The notes beneath the pieces were generated by a model. The model did not search any database, was not told where the DNA came from, and worked only from the letters and a program-made list of their open reading frames with translations. Both the position numbers and the translations under genes were made by a program. From positions 948,592 through 1,012,591 of the forward strand of contig PJRA01000508.1 of NCBI GenBank assembly GCA_016987375.1: a stretch of 64,000 nucleotides of DNA, read 5' to 3'. This stretch comes from Brachionus koreanus. Its lineage: Eukaryota; Rotifera; Eurotatoria; Ploima; Brachionidae. Positions within the stretch are counted from its first letter, which is position 1. Each line of letters starts with the position of its first letter. Shown here piece after piece: positions 23,653 to 34,856 of this stretch.

Positions 23653-25014
23653 AATTTATCACTTGATGTTTATCTAAAAAAAAATCAAAAATATAAATGA
23701 CTTGTTGGAACTAAAAAAACTTTATTTTATCTTTATTTATTTCATTAATTTCTATTTTTTTTATTTCTCTAGATATTTTAATTCATATATTTTCAATAAA
23801 ACAATCGAAAAATCAAAAATGCATCAATATTAAATTAATAATAATTAAGCTCAGTTTGATTAAGAAATTATTAATGACAAATGTGATTCTTATTTTTAAA
23901 AAACACTAATAATTTCTGGAATTAAAAGTGAGAATATCATCAGGATCTAACTAAGTTTTTTTATTAAATCAATTTTGTTGCAGGTAATAAATACCATCTC
24001 GTACATTCTAAAACATTGTAAAGTGCCTACGATATTTTTTAAAACTTTGACTCTACTTTATTTATTTGTTCATTTCAGTTTAAGTCTAGAAGGCGATGTA
24101 AAAAAAATTTTTAAAAATAAAAAAAAAGAATGTAGTTTATAAATCATTAATTGTTTAAAATACATAAAATTCTTAGAATTTCTTTATATAAGATTTATGT
24201 ATAATTAAGTAAATTATAGCAAAGAAAAGCTTTAGAAAAATCAACTTCAAAAATTCTTAAATTTTCTCAAATTAGAAAAAAAAACAACTCATATAACCTC
24301 TTCCGTAACTTGGCCCTTTCTATTAGGAAATTTTGAATCATATATAAAATCCTCTAAAAGCATGTCAGAAATTTGAGAATTTAAAAAGCTAATTATTATA
24401 TTATTAAATCAATTAAATTAATTACTAAATTGACAAATAAAAATCTTTTAGTAACTAACCAAAAAAAAGAAAAAACAACTGTATAACATTTGACCTATTA
24501 AGTTCCGAATTTTATATGGTTTTTCAAGAAAATTAATTTTATACTATTTTTAGGCTCAAATGCATAAACTGAAACCGAATTCAATATGAAACATCAATCA
24601 AGAGAAATTTTTTTATTTTTTAATTTTTACTAAAAATATATTCCTCTTTTTTGTTTAAATATCAATGATACAAAATTTAAAAAAAAATCAATTTCTCTAA
24701 TTGATTTAATTTAAGATTAATATATAACTGATATTTATGAATGTCCTTTAAATTTTCCTTAATTTGTTTTCTATAGTTCAAATCAAAAATTTATAGATAT
24801 TATTCATTTGTTAGAAAATTTTTATCTCAGTCTATTGATTAATAAACTTTTATATAATATTTCTTTTTTTTTTCACATGGGCTGACTAGAAAAAAATATT
24901 TGTCATTTAAATTCTATCATGAATAAATTAATTTATTTAAAAAAAAGTTTACTTGGCGATAAATTGAGTATGAATAGATAATGGATAGAGGTTTGGGGTT
25001 TATGAAAATGGATT

Positions 25015-25330
25015 TGAATGCGTTTAAAAAAGCGCAGAGTGGGACAAAATACTTTTGTCTCTAAGAAACATGTCGTTGAAATGTTCAAATTAGTGAATAA
25101 AATTGAAAAGGTAGGCTTGGTCAAGAATCTAGTGAATATATCAAGTTTCTCAGCTCAAATTAGAAACGATTTTGCAGCTCTAGTAAGCGCCAAACATGTA
25201 TTTTTCTCATACAAAGTAGTTCAGAATTGGAATAAATTGCCAGAAAATGTGGTGAAATTTAAGTCAAACCCTAAAAAATTTCTTGTTTTATTGAATATTT
25301 TCTTAAAGTTTCAGTTCACTGATAGATAAA
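25015..25330 (+). pseudogene. LINE ORF2 C-terminal remnant
   Basis: An open frame of about 100 codons reads MRLKKRRVGQ..VEMFKLVNKIEKVG and later VFFSYKVVQNWNKLPENVV, then SNPKKFLVLLNIFL. The motif string (RR..E-MFKL..FF..+VV..WN-LPE-VV) is the usual C-terminus of CR1/jockey-type non-LTR elements. The reverse-transcriptase core is missing. Confidence 0.72.
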
Positions 25331-27124
25331 TATGCATAATTCTTACCGAGTTAAAAAAGAATATTTTAAAAATTGTCTCCTTAAGTAAATTTTGGTATAA
25401 ATACAATTGCGCTTTTTTAATTTAAAAAAAAATCGATATTTTGGCTAAAATTGACACAGCAAAAAGAGAAATTTTTACCTTAAGTTGACAATAAACGATA
25501 CTAAATATTTTTTTATTCGCATCATAAGTCAAATAACAACTTGTTTCCAGAATTTTAATCATAAAATAAAATTTAGAAAAGCAGTTAAAAAATATAACAA
25601 ACAATTTTGCAAAATCCAGAAGATTAATCCAATTAAGTTGTTAAATTTTTATAATGATCTCGATTCTAATATTTATTTTGATATTATTAGAAATATTTTT
25701 AATGTATCTTTTTAAAATGTATTAGAGAATTTATTATTATGAAATAAATCAATAAGATAAACACAACATAAAAAGCAATAAGATGCATACTTATCTTTAA
25801 AAGCATATTTAATCAAAGAACATATTAAGTTATTTGTTTAATAAACAAAAAATACATGAATTTGAAAACTAAAATTTAAATTGATTTTATTATTTTAATT
25901 ACAGGAAAAATTTTGCTAAATTTTAGAAAATCTTTCGACAGAAGTTTCCAGGCCTTTGCATTCTTTAGTAATCATTTTATCAATAAATTTCATGATCAAA
26001 ATTTAAAATGTCCAAAAAATTTCTAAACATCAATTTATAAAATTATAACTTCAACTAGTTAAAGGATTTTAAACTAGGCTTAAATTATATTTCTTGTTTC
26101 TCAAAATTAAATTTCTGACATAAATTACTTATAAATCAATAAATAAAATAATTTATTCTATTTTATCAATATATAAATAAATTTACACAAGGGAATACAA
26201 AAATTTTGATTTTTTTTCATCCTTTGTTTTTTTTTTTATTTATTAAATGAAGAATTATCCTCTTTTAAGAATAAAAATATAAAATAAATTGTAAAGATTA
26301 TTGTTAAAAAAGAGATGTAAAGTAAAATTAATAATAAAGATAATTAAAGAAAAAATAAGCAACTTAAGTATTGAACAAATTTTTTGGAGTTTCAATTTTT
26401 TTATTTGTATTAATCGAGTTATTAAGCCTTTTCAGAGAAAAATCAAATCTTACTTAAGAATAAAAATCATTAAATCTTAAATAAATTTTTAAATATTTTT
26501 AAAATTTAAAAAAAATACTGTAAATCATCAACTTATCAATCTTTCTATTTTTTTAAATGAAATCCTGAATTAAATGATCCCGATAGTTATGTTTTTATTA
26601 ATAATTTTAATAAATGGTCTATTTGTCTCTGATCAATATAATATTCTATTTTATTTATTTTGGTAACTAAATGATAGTTTTATAGTATGAATTCCATTTA
26701 AAATGACGAAAATCACAGATAACTTGTAATCTGTTAATCACTCTTATCGATTTTTTTTTATCTGAAGGATATTTCTTCAAATATTAAAAAAGAAAAATCT
26801 TTTCGAACACTAAATATTTAATCTTATTTGGTTTCTAATTTTTAAACAATCTAAACTTAATTATATAAATATTATTTAAAACTCTTATGATAAAGCTGAA
26901 TTTTTTGAGTCAAAATGATATTCTTTATTTCTATTAAATCTGATAGTTTACCCCATTAAGACTTCGTAATAAGTAATTTAAATTTTCAAATAAAAACAAT
27001 ACACTTGAAAATTGCATAATTCAATACAATGAAATTTGAAACAATTTTAAATATTAAAAGATAAAAAAAAAACTGACGCCTAAAAATAATTAGTATTTAA
27101 GATAATTTTCAATTTTTTAATACT

Positions 27125-27482
27125 AAAAATTTAGCAGTAAATTGTAAATTGCAGCCTGGAACCTGTACCGATGTAGTGACATTAAGGAACTGGAAAAGGT
27201 TCAGAGGATGTTCTCCAAGCTTGTGCCAAAACTTAATTAAAGCCATACGATCGAGTACATTTCACAAATGGCATCAAATGGACTGGAAAGTACAGCAGGT
27301 CGTATCAGAGCAAGTCATCTTGCCATCGAGAGGCAGTTGGTAAGAAGTTGTGGTGCCTGTCACAACTTTTTCGCTAATCGTACAACCGGATACTGGAATG
27401 AACTTGTTATAGGGACCAGGATTACCGTAAACACCAACGAATTTAAAAACAAAATAGACAAATTCCTCAAATCTTATTAAAA
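27125..27482 (+). pseudogene. LINE ORF2 C-terminal remnant and 3' end
   Basis: A frame from about 27151 reads AAWNLYRCSDIKELEKVQRM, FSKLVPKLN, then, after a stop, SHLAIERQLVRSCGACHNFF, and WNELVIGTRITVNTNEFKNKIDKFLKSY ending in TAA at 27480. This is the standard element C-terminus (LE+VQR...+LV, F+N+LD). A tail containing AGGACGTCTACTGTCGTCAC follows to about 27590. Confidence 0.72.
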
Positions 27483-27759
27483 ATACTTAACTTTATTTTT
27501 ATATATTGCTAATAAACTGGTCTTAGTCTATTATAGCAGGACGTCTACTGTCGTCACTGCTTGAATTACTTGCATTAATTTATTTATTTATTAATATTAA
27601 ATTAATCTCCTTCAAGCAAATAACCGGATATCGTTTATAATATTCACATTATTTCACCAATGCACTAATAAAATGAGGTTCCATTCTAATTCGGAGTAAT
27701 TATAAATGATGGAGTCAAAACTAACACAAAATTATTAAAAGACTAAACTATAGGATTTT

Positions 27760-28968
27760 AGCTTAGTTGACTAGTATGAGCTACTAAACGGAAGAAATGC
27801 AAAAACATGTTGTGTGCTGTTTCAAGACAAATACAATGAGATAATACACAGGAATATACCTGAGAAAAGAGTGTTGGTAGATGGAGTGAATAAAAATCCT
27901 ATTTGGTTTAACAGAGACATTAAGCAAGCATGTCAACTCAAGTTCAGGACTTTTGCCAAATATTGAGGAGCTTCTAGAGCCAACAAACAGGAGCTAAAAT
28001 CTAAATTTAACAAGCAGGCTAGAAAAGTTAAAGCTCTGGTTAAGTCATCTCATAAATTGTATGAAAAATCAATAATCGATAACTGTAAATCGAATCCAAA
28101 GCTGTTATTCTCCTATGTGAATAGTAAGAAAGATGTTAAGTGCAGTTTAGATCGCTGAATGACAAATTTGGAAATCAATTGATTAAAGGCAATGATATTG
28201 CAAAATGTCTAAATATCATTTTTTTCAGCTCATTTAAAGAGGATGATGAGTTAAATAGTGAACTAGAGTTTCCCTTGAGAGCTCCAGTAAATTGCATAGT
28301 GAATCCAGATTTGGTTTTCAGTCCAGCTACTATAAAAAAGAGACTTGATGGGCTGGACAGAAACAAATCAATAGGCACCGATGACATACATCCATAAGTA
28401 CTTAGAAAGAGCAGTGATGTTTTATGTGAACTGCTGTCTTTTTTTGTTTAAGTTATCATTCGAGTCTAGTGTGATACCAGCGTGTTGGAAAAGAGCTAAT
28501 GCTACTCCAGTATACAAAAAGAAGGGTGGTAAAACAAATCCTGAAAACTATCGTCCAATATCGCTTTTATCGATATTAATAAAAATAATGGAGAAGAGAT
28601 GAAATGGTAATGCATTTAACGGAACACAAATTACTTTCTATTCATCAACATGGATTTATGCGTGGTAAATCCTGTGTAACCAACTTGCTTGAAAGCTTAG
28701 ATATTATTACTGAGGCCTTGAATAGAGGATTCAGTGCTGTGGTAGTATTTTTAGATTTCTCGTTTAATCGCGTTTCACATAAGCTACTGAAGATCAAGTT
28801 AAATAGCTATGGATTTACCGGTAAGCTTTTGGCATGGCTTGAAAATTTTCTACAAGATAGAAAACAGAGAGTTGTAAAAGGTCAGTATGAATCTGATTGG
28901 GTTGATGTGCTAAGTGGGGTTCCACAAGGTTCAGTACTTGGGCCGTTACTATTTTTGATCTTAAAGTA
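27760..28968 (+). pseudogene. LINE linker and reverse transcriptase, broken
   Basis: The piece starts in the region between endonuclease and reverse transcriptase (KNPIWFNRDIKQA; LFSYVNSKKD). It continues with LDRNKSIGTDDIHP, CWKRANATPVYKKKGGK and NYRPISLLSI, then HQHGFMRGKSCVTNLLE, VFLDFS and SGVPQGSVLGPLLF. At least two stops/frameshifts (near 28157, 28396 and 28602) break it. It ends at TAA 28967-28969 just before where the YADD catalytic motif should be. The FxDFS block has Ser-Phe-Asn where elements usually have KAFD. Dead copy; family of the CR1/jockey kind. Confidence 0.85.
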
Positions 28969-31153
28969 AATTTTGTTTTTAGAATAATATAAAAAATATT
29001 ACGAAAAGATAAAAAAAAAGATGAAATAATAAAAAATTCATTTCAGTTCAGAAAAAAAAGATTAAGAGAAAAATTATTACGCTTGACATTGATTTCAATC
29101 ATATATTAATAGCTGGTTGAATACTCCTCCGACTAAAAATTTAATTTAAATAAAGAAACAAATTATGATGAATTTTCACAATAAATTTAAATTTTGTAAA
29201 AAAGGAATATTTCTTTTTTATTTATTTAACACTCTGTGTCAAATCAGGTAAGTCACCTTTTTGTTACTATTATTTTGGTTTTTTATTAAATAAGTTTAAT
29301 TCTTTTTTTCTCTGAAAAATTTAAAATCAAAAAGATATTAGGGTATTTCCTCAAATAGAAGTAACTACAGGGAAAAGTAAATTGCAAGTATTTGAGTCAA
29401 AATTTTTGGACCTTTATTTGAGATGCTTTTCTCATTTTATGTCCCGTTTCTAAAGAAAATTCACTAATAAGTATTTTCGTATAGAAGAAACACCTTGAAG
29501 ACCGTATTAATGTTTCATAAACTTTCTTTTTATTCGATGAAATACTGTTAATGTATTAATACGCCAAAACTCTGACATGCTCTAGAGTGCTAAGAAAAAA
29601 CAATGATAATTTAATTATTTTCTGAACTTATTAAAGTCAATTTTTTAATTTTTTTGTTAATCTTTTTTTAGCTGATTAGATAAATTCAATCTTTTGGGTT
29701 TTTCTTAATACATCCTTTTAAAATTTGAAAACTCGTGTTATAAATTGAATAAAAGATAATCTTTTGAAGAGATTTTCTTAAACGTTTTTTATTCCTAATG
29801 TGGATCGATTTTTTAGCTAGAAATAGGAAAAAAAATATGTTTCTCAAATAATTAAATTATTTTTGTTGTTATTTACTTATTTCAAAATATAGCTCTTGGA
29901 TTATTAAGAATAAAGCAGAAAATAAATTTTTGGAAACTTCAAGTTAAAATAAAAATAAAAAAAAGACTTAAGAAAGGTTTGGAGAAACAAATGGAGAAAC
30001 ATTAATACAGAAATAATTAATCTTAAAGAAAATAAATTAAATAAAAAAAATATTCGGAAAACAAATTTCTCTTGAAAAAAGCAAAATATTAAAATATGGT
30101 TTACATTTTTTATTTGAACTTAAATTTTTCAATTTTATTATTGGATTTAAAAATTAATATAAATTCAATTAATTAAATTCTATTTAAATATAATTTTTTA
30201 TTACATTTAAGAGCTTAGTTTATAATAATAGCTCAAAAAACAAGGCCTAGAAAAGCAGGATCAAGAAAAATAATAAATCGTTTGTGATATGTTTAAAAAA
30301 GACTGATTGCAACTAAAAAATTCAACCAGTTAAGAAAAGAAAAAAGAAGAGAAGTGAACAAATTTTTGAATTAACTAATATACGATTTATTTTAAATATT
30401 TTCAATGAAAATAACGCTTCAATCAATTAGAACTCTTTTATATCCTATAGACCTAGAAAACTATTTCAAAAGTTTCCGAATTTTCAATTTAATTTTTTGA
30501 TTAAAATCAAATGAAGTATTTAATATATAATTCATATATTTAAGATAACTAAGATCTTTTTTAAACACTGCCTCAATTAAAAAACGATTCAATAATAGTT
30601 ACATGATAACACTGAAAGCATTTAGAGTAAAATTTTTATTAGATATAACATTTTCGAGCTGCCTAAAGCAATTTTTAATTACTTTGATACTTCAAATTAA
30701 GATTTTTTATTTTACTAAAATAAAACATTCTTTTTTAAATAAATCTAGCGAATTTTGTTCATCCATGGAGACAATTTTTAGTTTATAAAATTTAAAATAC
30801 TGAAATATAAAAAAAAATTTATTGCTGATTAATAAAATTATTTTTACTTTTATCAAATTTGTAAAAAAAACTTAAACCAACTCACATTAGAACAATATCA
30901 AAAAAGTCAAATCAAAATTTAATTTTTTTGACTTATTCTTACTTTAATATTTTTTTTATTTTTTATCAAGATTTAATTATAAAAAGTGCTAATTATAACT
31001 TTAATCAAGTTATAGAAAATTAATTTTCCTAAATTGTTTACTTATTTTAAAATGGAAACAATCATAAATGATTTAAAATTAAAGCTTTTTTTTATATTAA
31101 GGTATTATTTAATTTTACCCAAAATAAAAATGGATTTAAAAATTTTCAATTAA

Positions 31154-31369
31154 CACTAGAAGCACCAAACGAGTCAAAATGACTCGTTTTAAAATTTTTT
31201 AAATCCTCGTATCTTTTGAATGGATTTTTGAAATAAATATATCTTTTTTGATTTATGTAGATTTTAAAATTTTCTTAAAAAATAATATTACTTAATAAAA
31301 TTGTTATAGTTTTTATTTTAAAATAATTTCAAATTAAAAAAAAGTGAAAAATGCTTGGTGCTTCTAGTG
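31154..31369. mobile_element. piggyBac-type MITE, family A, copy 2
   Basis: It is flanked by TTAA on both sides (31150-31153 and 31370-31373). Ends are CACTAGAAGCACCAA and its exact inverse TTGGTGCTTCTAGTG. A subterminal hairpin ACGAGTC-AAAAT-GACTCGT follows the left end. The next block TTTTTTAAATCCTCGTATCT is identical to copy 1 at 7222-7425. Confidence 0.88.
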
Positions 31370-32237
31370 TTAAGACTAACTCGTTTACTTAAAACTAATT
31401 CTTTTATTTGTCCCTTTTTATTTAGTAAATTTGAAACAGAAAATTGAAATATCTTGAATGTTTAAATTTAATTGTTTAGTGGCAAAATAGTAATTATCAA
31501 TTTTCGGTATTTTCCCTGTTTAACTACTAATTATCATAAACAATTTTAGACTTGAAAAAGAAAAATTGACAAAAGAAGACAATAAAAAAAGAGCTCGGAA
31601 TAAAAAGCATTTTGAGAGGTATTTGCTTGATAAATTAAGAACCAAAGTGTCAGCACAAATGATCTTGATGAAATATTAATATTTCCCCACAAGTTCCAAA
31701 TTTAGATATTAATCTACACTTATGTTATCTAAGTAAGTGTTGGTATCGGGATTCAAGCATTTTTTAAAAATCGTTAGCATTTTATGAAATAAAGTATAGA
31801 TTATGTTTCCCATATCGTTTTCATTGATTAAAAATATTTTTTAGCTCTAATTTCATTTTTTGTGAGCAAATTACTTAAAATAAAATTTTAAACATGTCAT
31901 TTAAATGACAATACCATAAGCTAAAAATTGATAGTAAGTTTCATGATTGATGTAAAAAAAAAAAAGAATCATAGCTTAAACTATTTTATTTTTTATTTCA
32001 ATTTGACTATTCTATAATAGTCTTTCTAAAAACTTCCCTTAAAAAATTAATCGATCTTTGAAATGAAAGACCTCTTTATTTTATAAAAATCTCTCAAATA
32101 TTATAGATTTTATTAAATTAAATTGATTTTATTTCACTCATGTTAAATTGATACTTAAAAATTGTGAAATTTTTTTAAGATAAAATTATTTTATTTTCAA
32201 TTTGCGGCCAATTAACCCATTATTAATTTATCATTTT

Positions 32238-32414
32238 GTCGATCCTGTGGTAAAGTGGTTCTAACAACCCACATCAATTTGATGGTTAAAATCCACATTC
32301 TGTTTCGGCTACAAGCACGTTGGGCTAACTACCTGATCGTTCAAGAATTAAAATAGTTACTAAGAAATCAAATGACACTTTGCTCCATAAGGAGCGTATA
32401 AGGAGAAAAAAAAA
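32238..32414 (+). mobile_element. tRNA-like SINE, copy 2
   Basis: It begins GTCGATCCTGTGGTAAAGTG (box A-like TGGTAAAGTGG). It has a box B-like GATGGTTAAAATCCACATTC, then TGTTTCGGCTACAAGCACG, TTGGGCTAACTACC and AATTAAAATAGTTAC, and ends CTCCATAAGGAGCGTATAAG with an A tail. It is colinear with the minus-strand copy at 13339-13539, with many substitutions between them. Confidence 0.8.
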
Positions 32415-32476
32415 TATTATCATTTAATTTTTAAAATATTTATTATTTAATTAAAAAAATTAAAAATTAGTCAAAT

Positions 32477-33816
32477 TTAAAGGCAATTATAAACTTGACT
32501 AGCAATATTGCATGCTCTTAAATTTCTATCAAAAAAATATCCACTTGGGCAAGATTCTTTCTGTAAAACATTATTAACACAGCGGTAAAATTGGCTACAA
32601 TTTCCTTGGACTTGGGTCAGATTATCGTTTTCGGTACATTCTTGGAATTTTTTTTAAATTCTTTATTAATTTAATTCTATTTAATCTTACGTTTTAGATT
32701 ATAACATGTTGATACTAATGATTTTAAATTGCATGCTCTCAAAGAACTATCAAAGAAATAACCATCGGGACAGTTTTCCACACTTAAAATTCCGTTAGTG
32801 CATTTATAGTACTTTGAGCAATCATTTTCTACTTGTGTCAAATCTTGACTATTTTGACAAGTTGGCTGATATGAACCACAAGAAACTGCCGAAGCCCATT
32901 CACATCTTCTTAAATTGCTATCAAAAGCAAGACCTTCAGGACAAACTTCGATGCTCAAAAATCCATTTTTGCATCTGTAATATTTTTTGCAATCAGTTGG
33001 ATAACGGCTATAATCAATTGAAATATCACATTCATTACCAAAATTAGACTGTTTGCAATCTGGAACTTGGTGTGGCCAATTACATACTTTTAGGTTATTA
33101 TCAAAAAAAAGGTTGTTGTTACATGACTGTATTACTATACGACCTTGATTGCATCTACGGAATTTGGTGCAGTCATTTGGATCTCGAGTCAAATCTATGC
33201 TAGAATCACATTCATTTCCCCAATAAGTTTTTTCACATCCAGGAACATTTTCAGGCCAGTCACAAGCTTTTGCTTGCCCATTATAAACCAATCCATCCTG
33301 ACAGGTCTCAATGCTTAAATAGCCCTTGTTGCATCTGTAAAATTTTTTGCAATCATTGGTAACTTTGGCGTAGTCTATTTCTTGAGTGCATTCATTACCC
33401 CAATAAGTTTTTTCACATCCAGGAACATTTTCAGGCCAGTCACAAGCTTTTGCTTGCCCATTATAAACCAATCCATCCTGACAAGTTTCAATGCTTAAAT
33501 AGCCGTTGTTGCATCTATAAAATTTTTTGCAGTCATTGGTAACTTTAGCATAATTTATTTCATCAGTACATTCATTTCCCCTTGTTGAGCAATTAACTTG
33601 ATCTTCAGGAAGACATGATTTAGTGTCGGTACTAAATTTAAAACCGGGATCACAGGAAATTGTTGCAGAATAACCCCCGAAGCACCTGTAAAATTGATTA
33701 CAAGTACCAGGTACTCTTTTAAAATCGTTGGATGGATCACATGTTTGCCTTTTAAACAAAAGTTTGCAGTCAAATGTATTGAAAATGAAGAAGGCTAGTA
33801 TAAATGTTTTGATCAT
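32477..33816 (-). CDS. Secreted protein with seven peritrophin-A chitin-binding modules
   Basis: This encodes a secreted chitin-binding protein of 429 aa, likely part of a cuticle, lorica, jaw or gut-lining matrix. Two exons, 32691-33816 and 32477-32640, join in phase across a 50-bp intron. A signal peptide (MIKTFILAFFIFNTFDC) precedes seven CBM14 modules, each with six Cys and the pattern C..DCxKFYRC..G..C..GLxFD..xxxCxWPxxVxxC. Modules 2 and 3 (from about residues 82 and 142) are almost identical, including WGNECT linkers, which points to a recent internal duplication. The second exon supplies a complete seventh module ending in ACNIASQVYNCL before the stop; without it the protein would end in a basic KRKIK read through the donor site. 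Confidence 0.93.
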
Positions 33817-34856
33817 TTTTTGATTGAATAATTTTTTTAACTTAGTGAATAAAGATTTTTTAATTTATACTCACTTGAATGAGAATCCATTGTAAATATT
33901 TAATCAAGAATTTAAGGAAATTCTATATTTTAATTTTATAATGTATTTTTTAGACTTAAAATTTTAATTCATATTGGAACATTGAAATATTTATTTTAAA
34001 TTTGTTTTAAATTTCAAAATAGTATATCTAGTCTAGAGAATTCTATAATTTTTCTGAATTTGATTTTGTTTGCCTATGAAATCAAATTTTCTGAAAATTT
34101 AGAACAATGTATACTTCACTTCAAGAAAAATATCCTTCTTATTATCATCACTTTCGCTCAATTTTCTAAGAGGACCGCATTTTACTAACCAAAACTAAGT
34201 TAAAGAAGGTTAAAGACTCACTCTAGTAATAAATTAACCTTACAGGGAAAAAATTAAGTCACATTATAATAGGATCAATTCAAATTTATTAGAGGAGTTT
34301 GTATAGAAAGAAAACTTGATAAAAAGAGCTTATTTAGAAAGACCGCTTAATTATTTTCTTAAAAAAATCTTCTTTTTCAATTTTAAGGCTTTAAAACCAT
34401 TAAAACCAAAATTTTTGTAAATTTTTTGCCACTTTATGCTAAATCTTTTATTTTTTTTTAAATTAAATAAATATAATCATTTTAATTTTTTTTTCAATCA
34501 GAAATCTAAAATAAAAAATTATTAAAATTGATTTATTTTTTTTGCAAAATACGCTTATTTTAAAATAATTGAAAAAAAAATAAAAAAAGATAAGGTATCA
34601 CTAGAGCCTTTGATTTGAGTGTTGCATTAATTTAAAAGAAAAAAGTTAAAAAAATCTTCAAATGCTCAAAAATTTATTAATAAGATATTTCAAAAACAAA
34701 AAAAGAAATTTCAAGCTTTTAAGATATGTTTTATAATGAAATTTAAAATTAAAAAAAGAATCGGTTATGATAATATCTTTCATGAAGTCTAATAATAAAG
34801 TAAGTCTCTTCTAAAAAAATCAAAGTTTAATAAATTAAAATTCTTTTTTTTTCAGA
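33817..34856. other. Intergenic, nothing recognised
   Basis: About 1 kb of AT-rich sequence between the chitin-binding gene and RNF10, both on the minus strand. It should contain the promoter of the former. No repeats or ORFs of note. Confidence 0.5.

Larger units (their letters stand above)
23653..32476. other. 8.8-kb gene-poor region with LINE debris
   Basis: No host gene is recognised. It contains three LINE pieces (25015-25330, 27125-27482, 27760-28968), a family A MITE (31154-31369) and a SINE (32238-32414). The remainder is about 80% A+T with homopolymer runs. The base composition of the LINE pieces is visibly less AT-biased than the surroundings. Confidence 0.65.
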
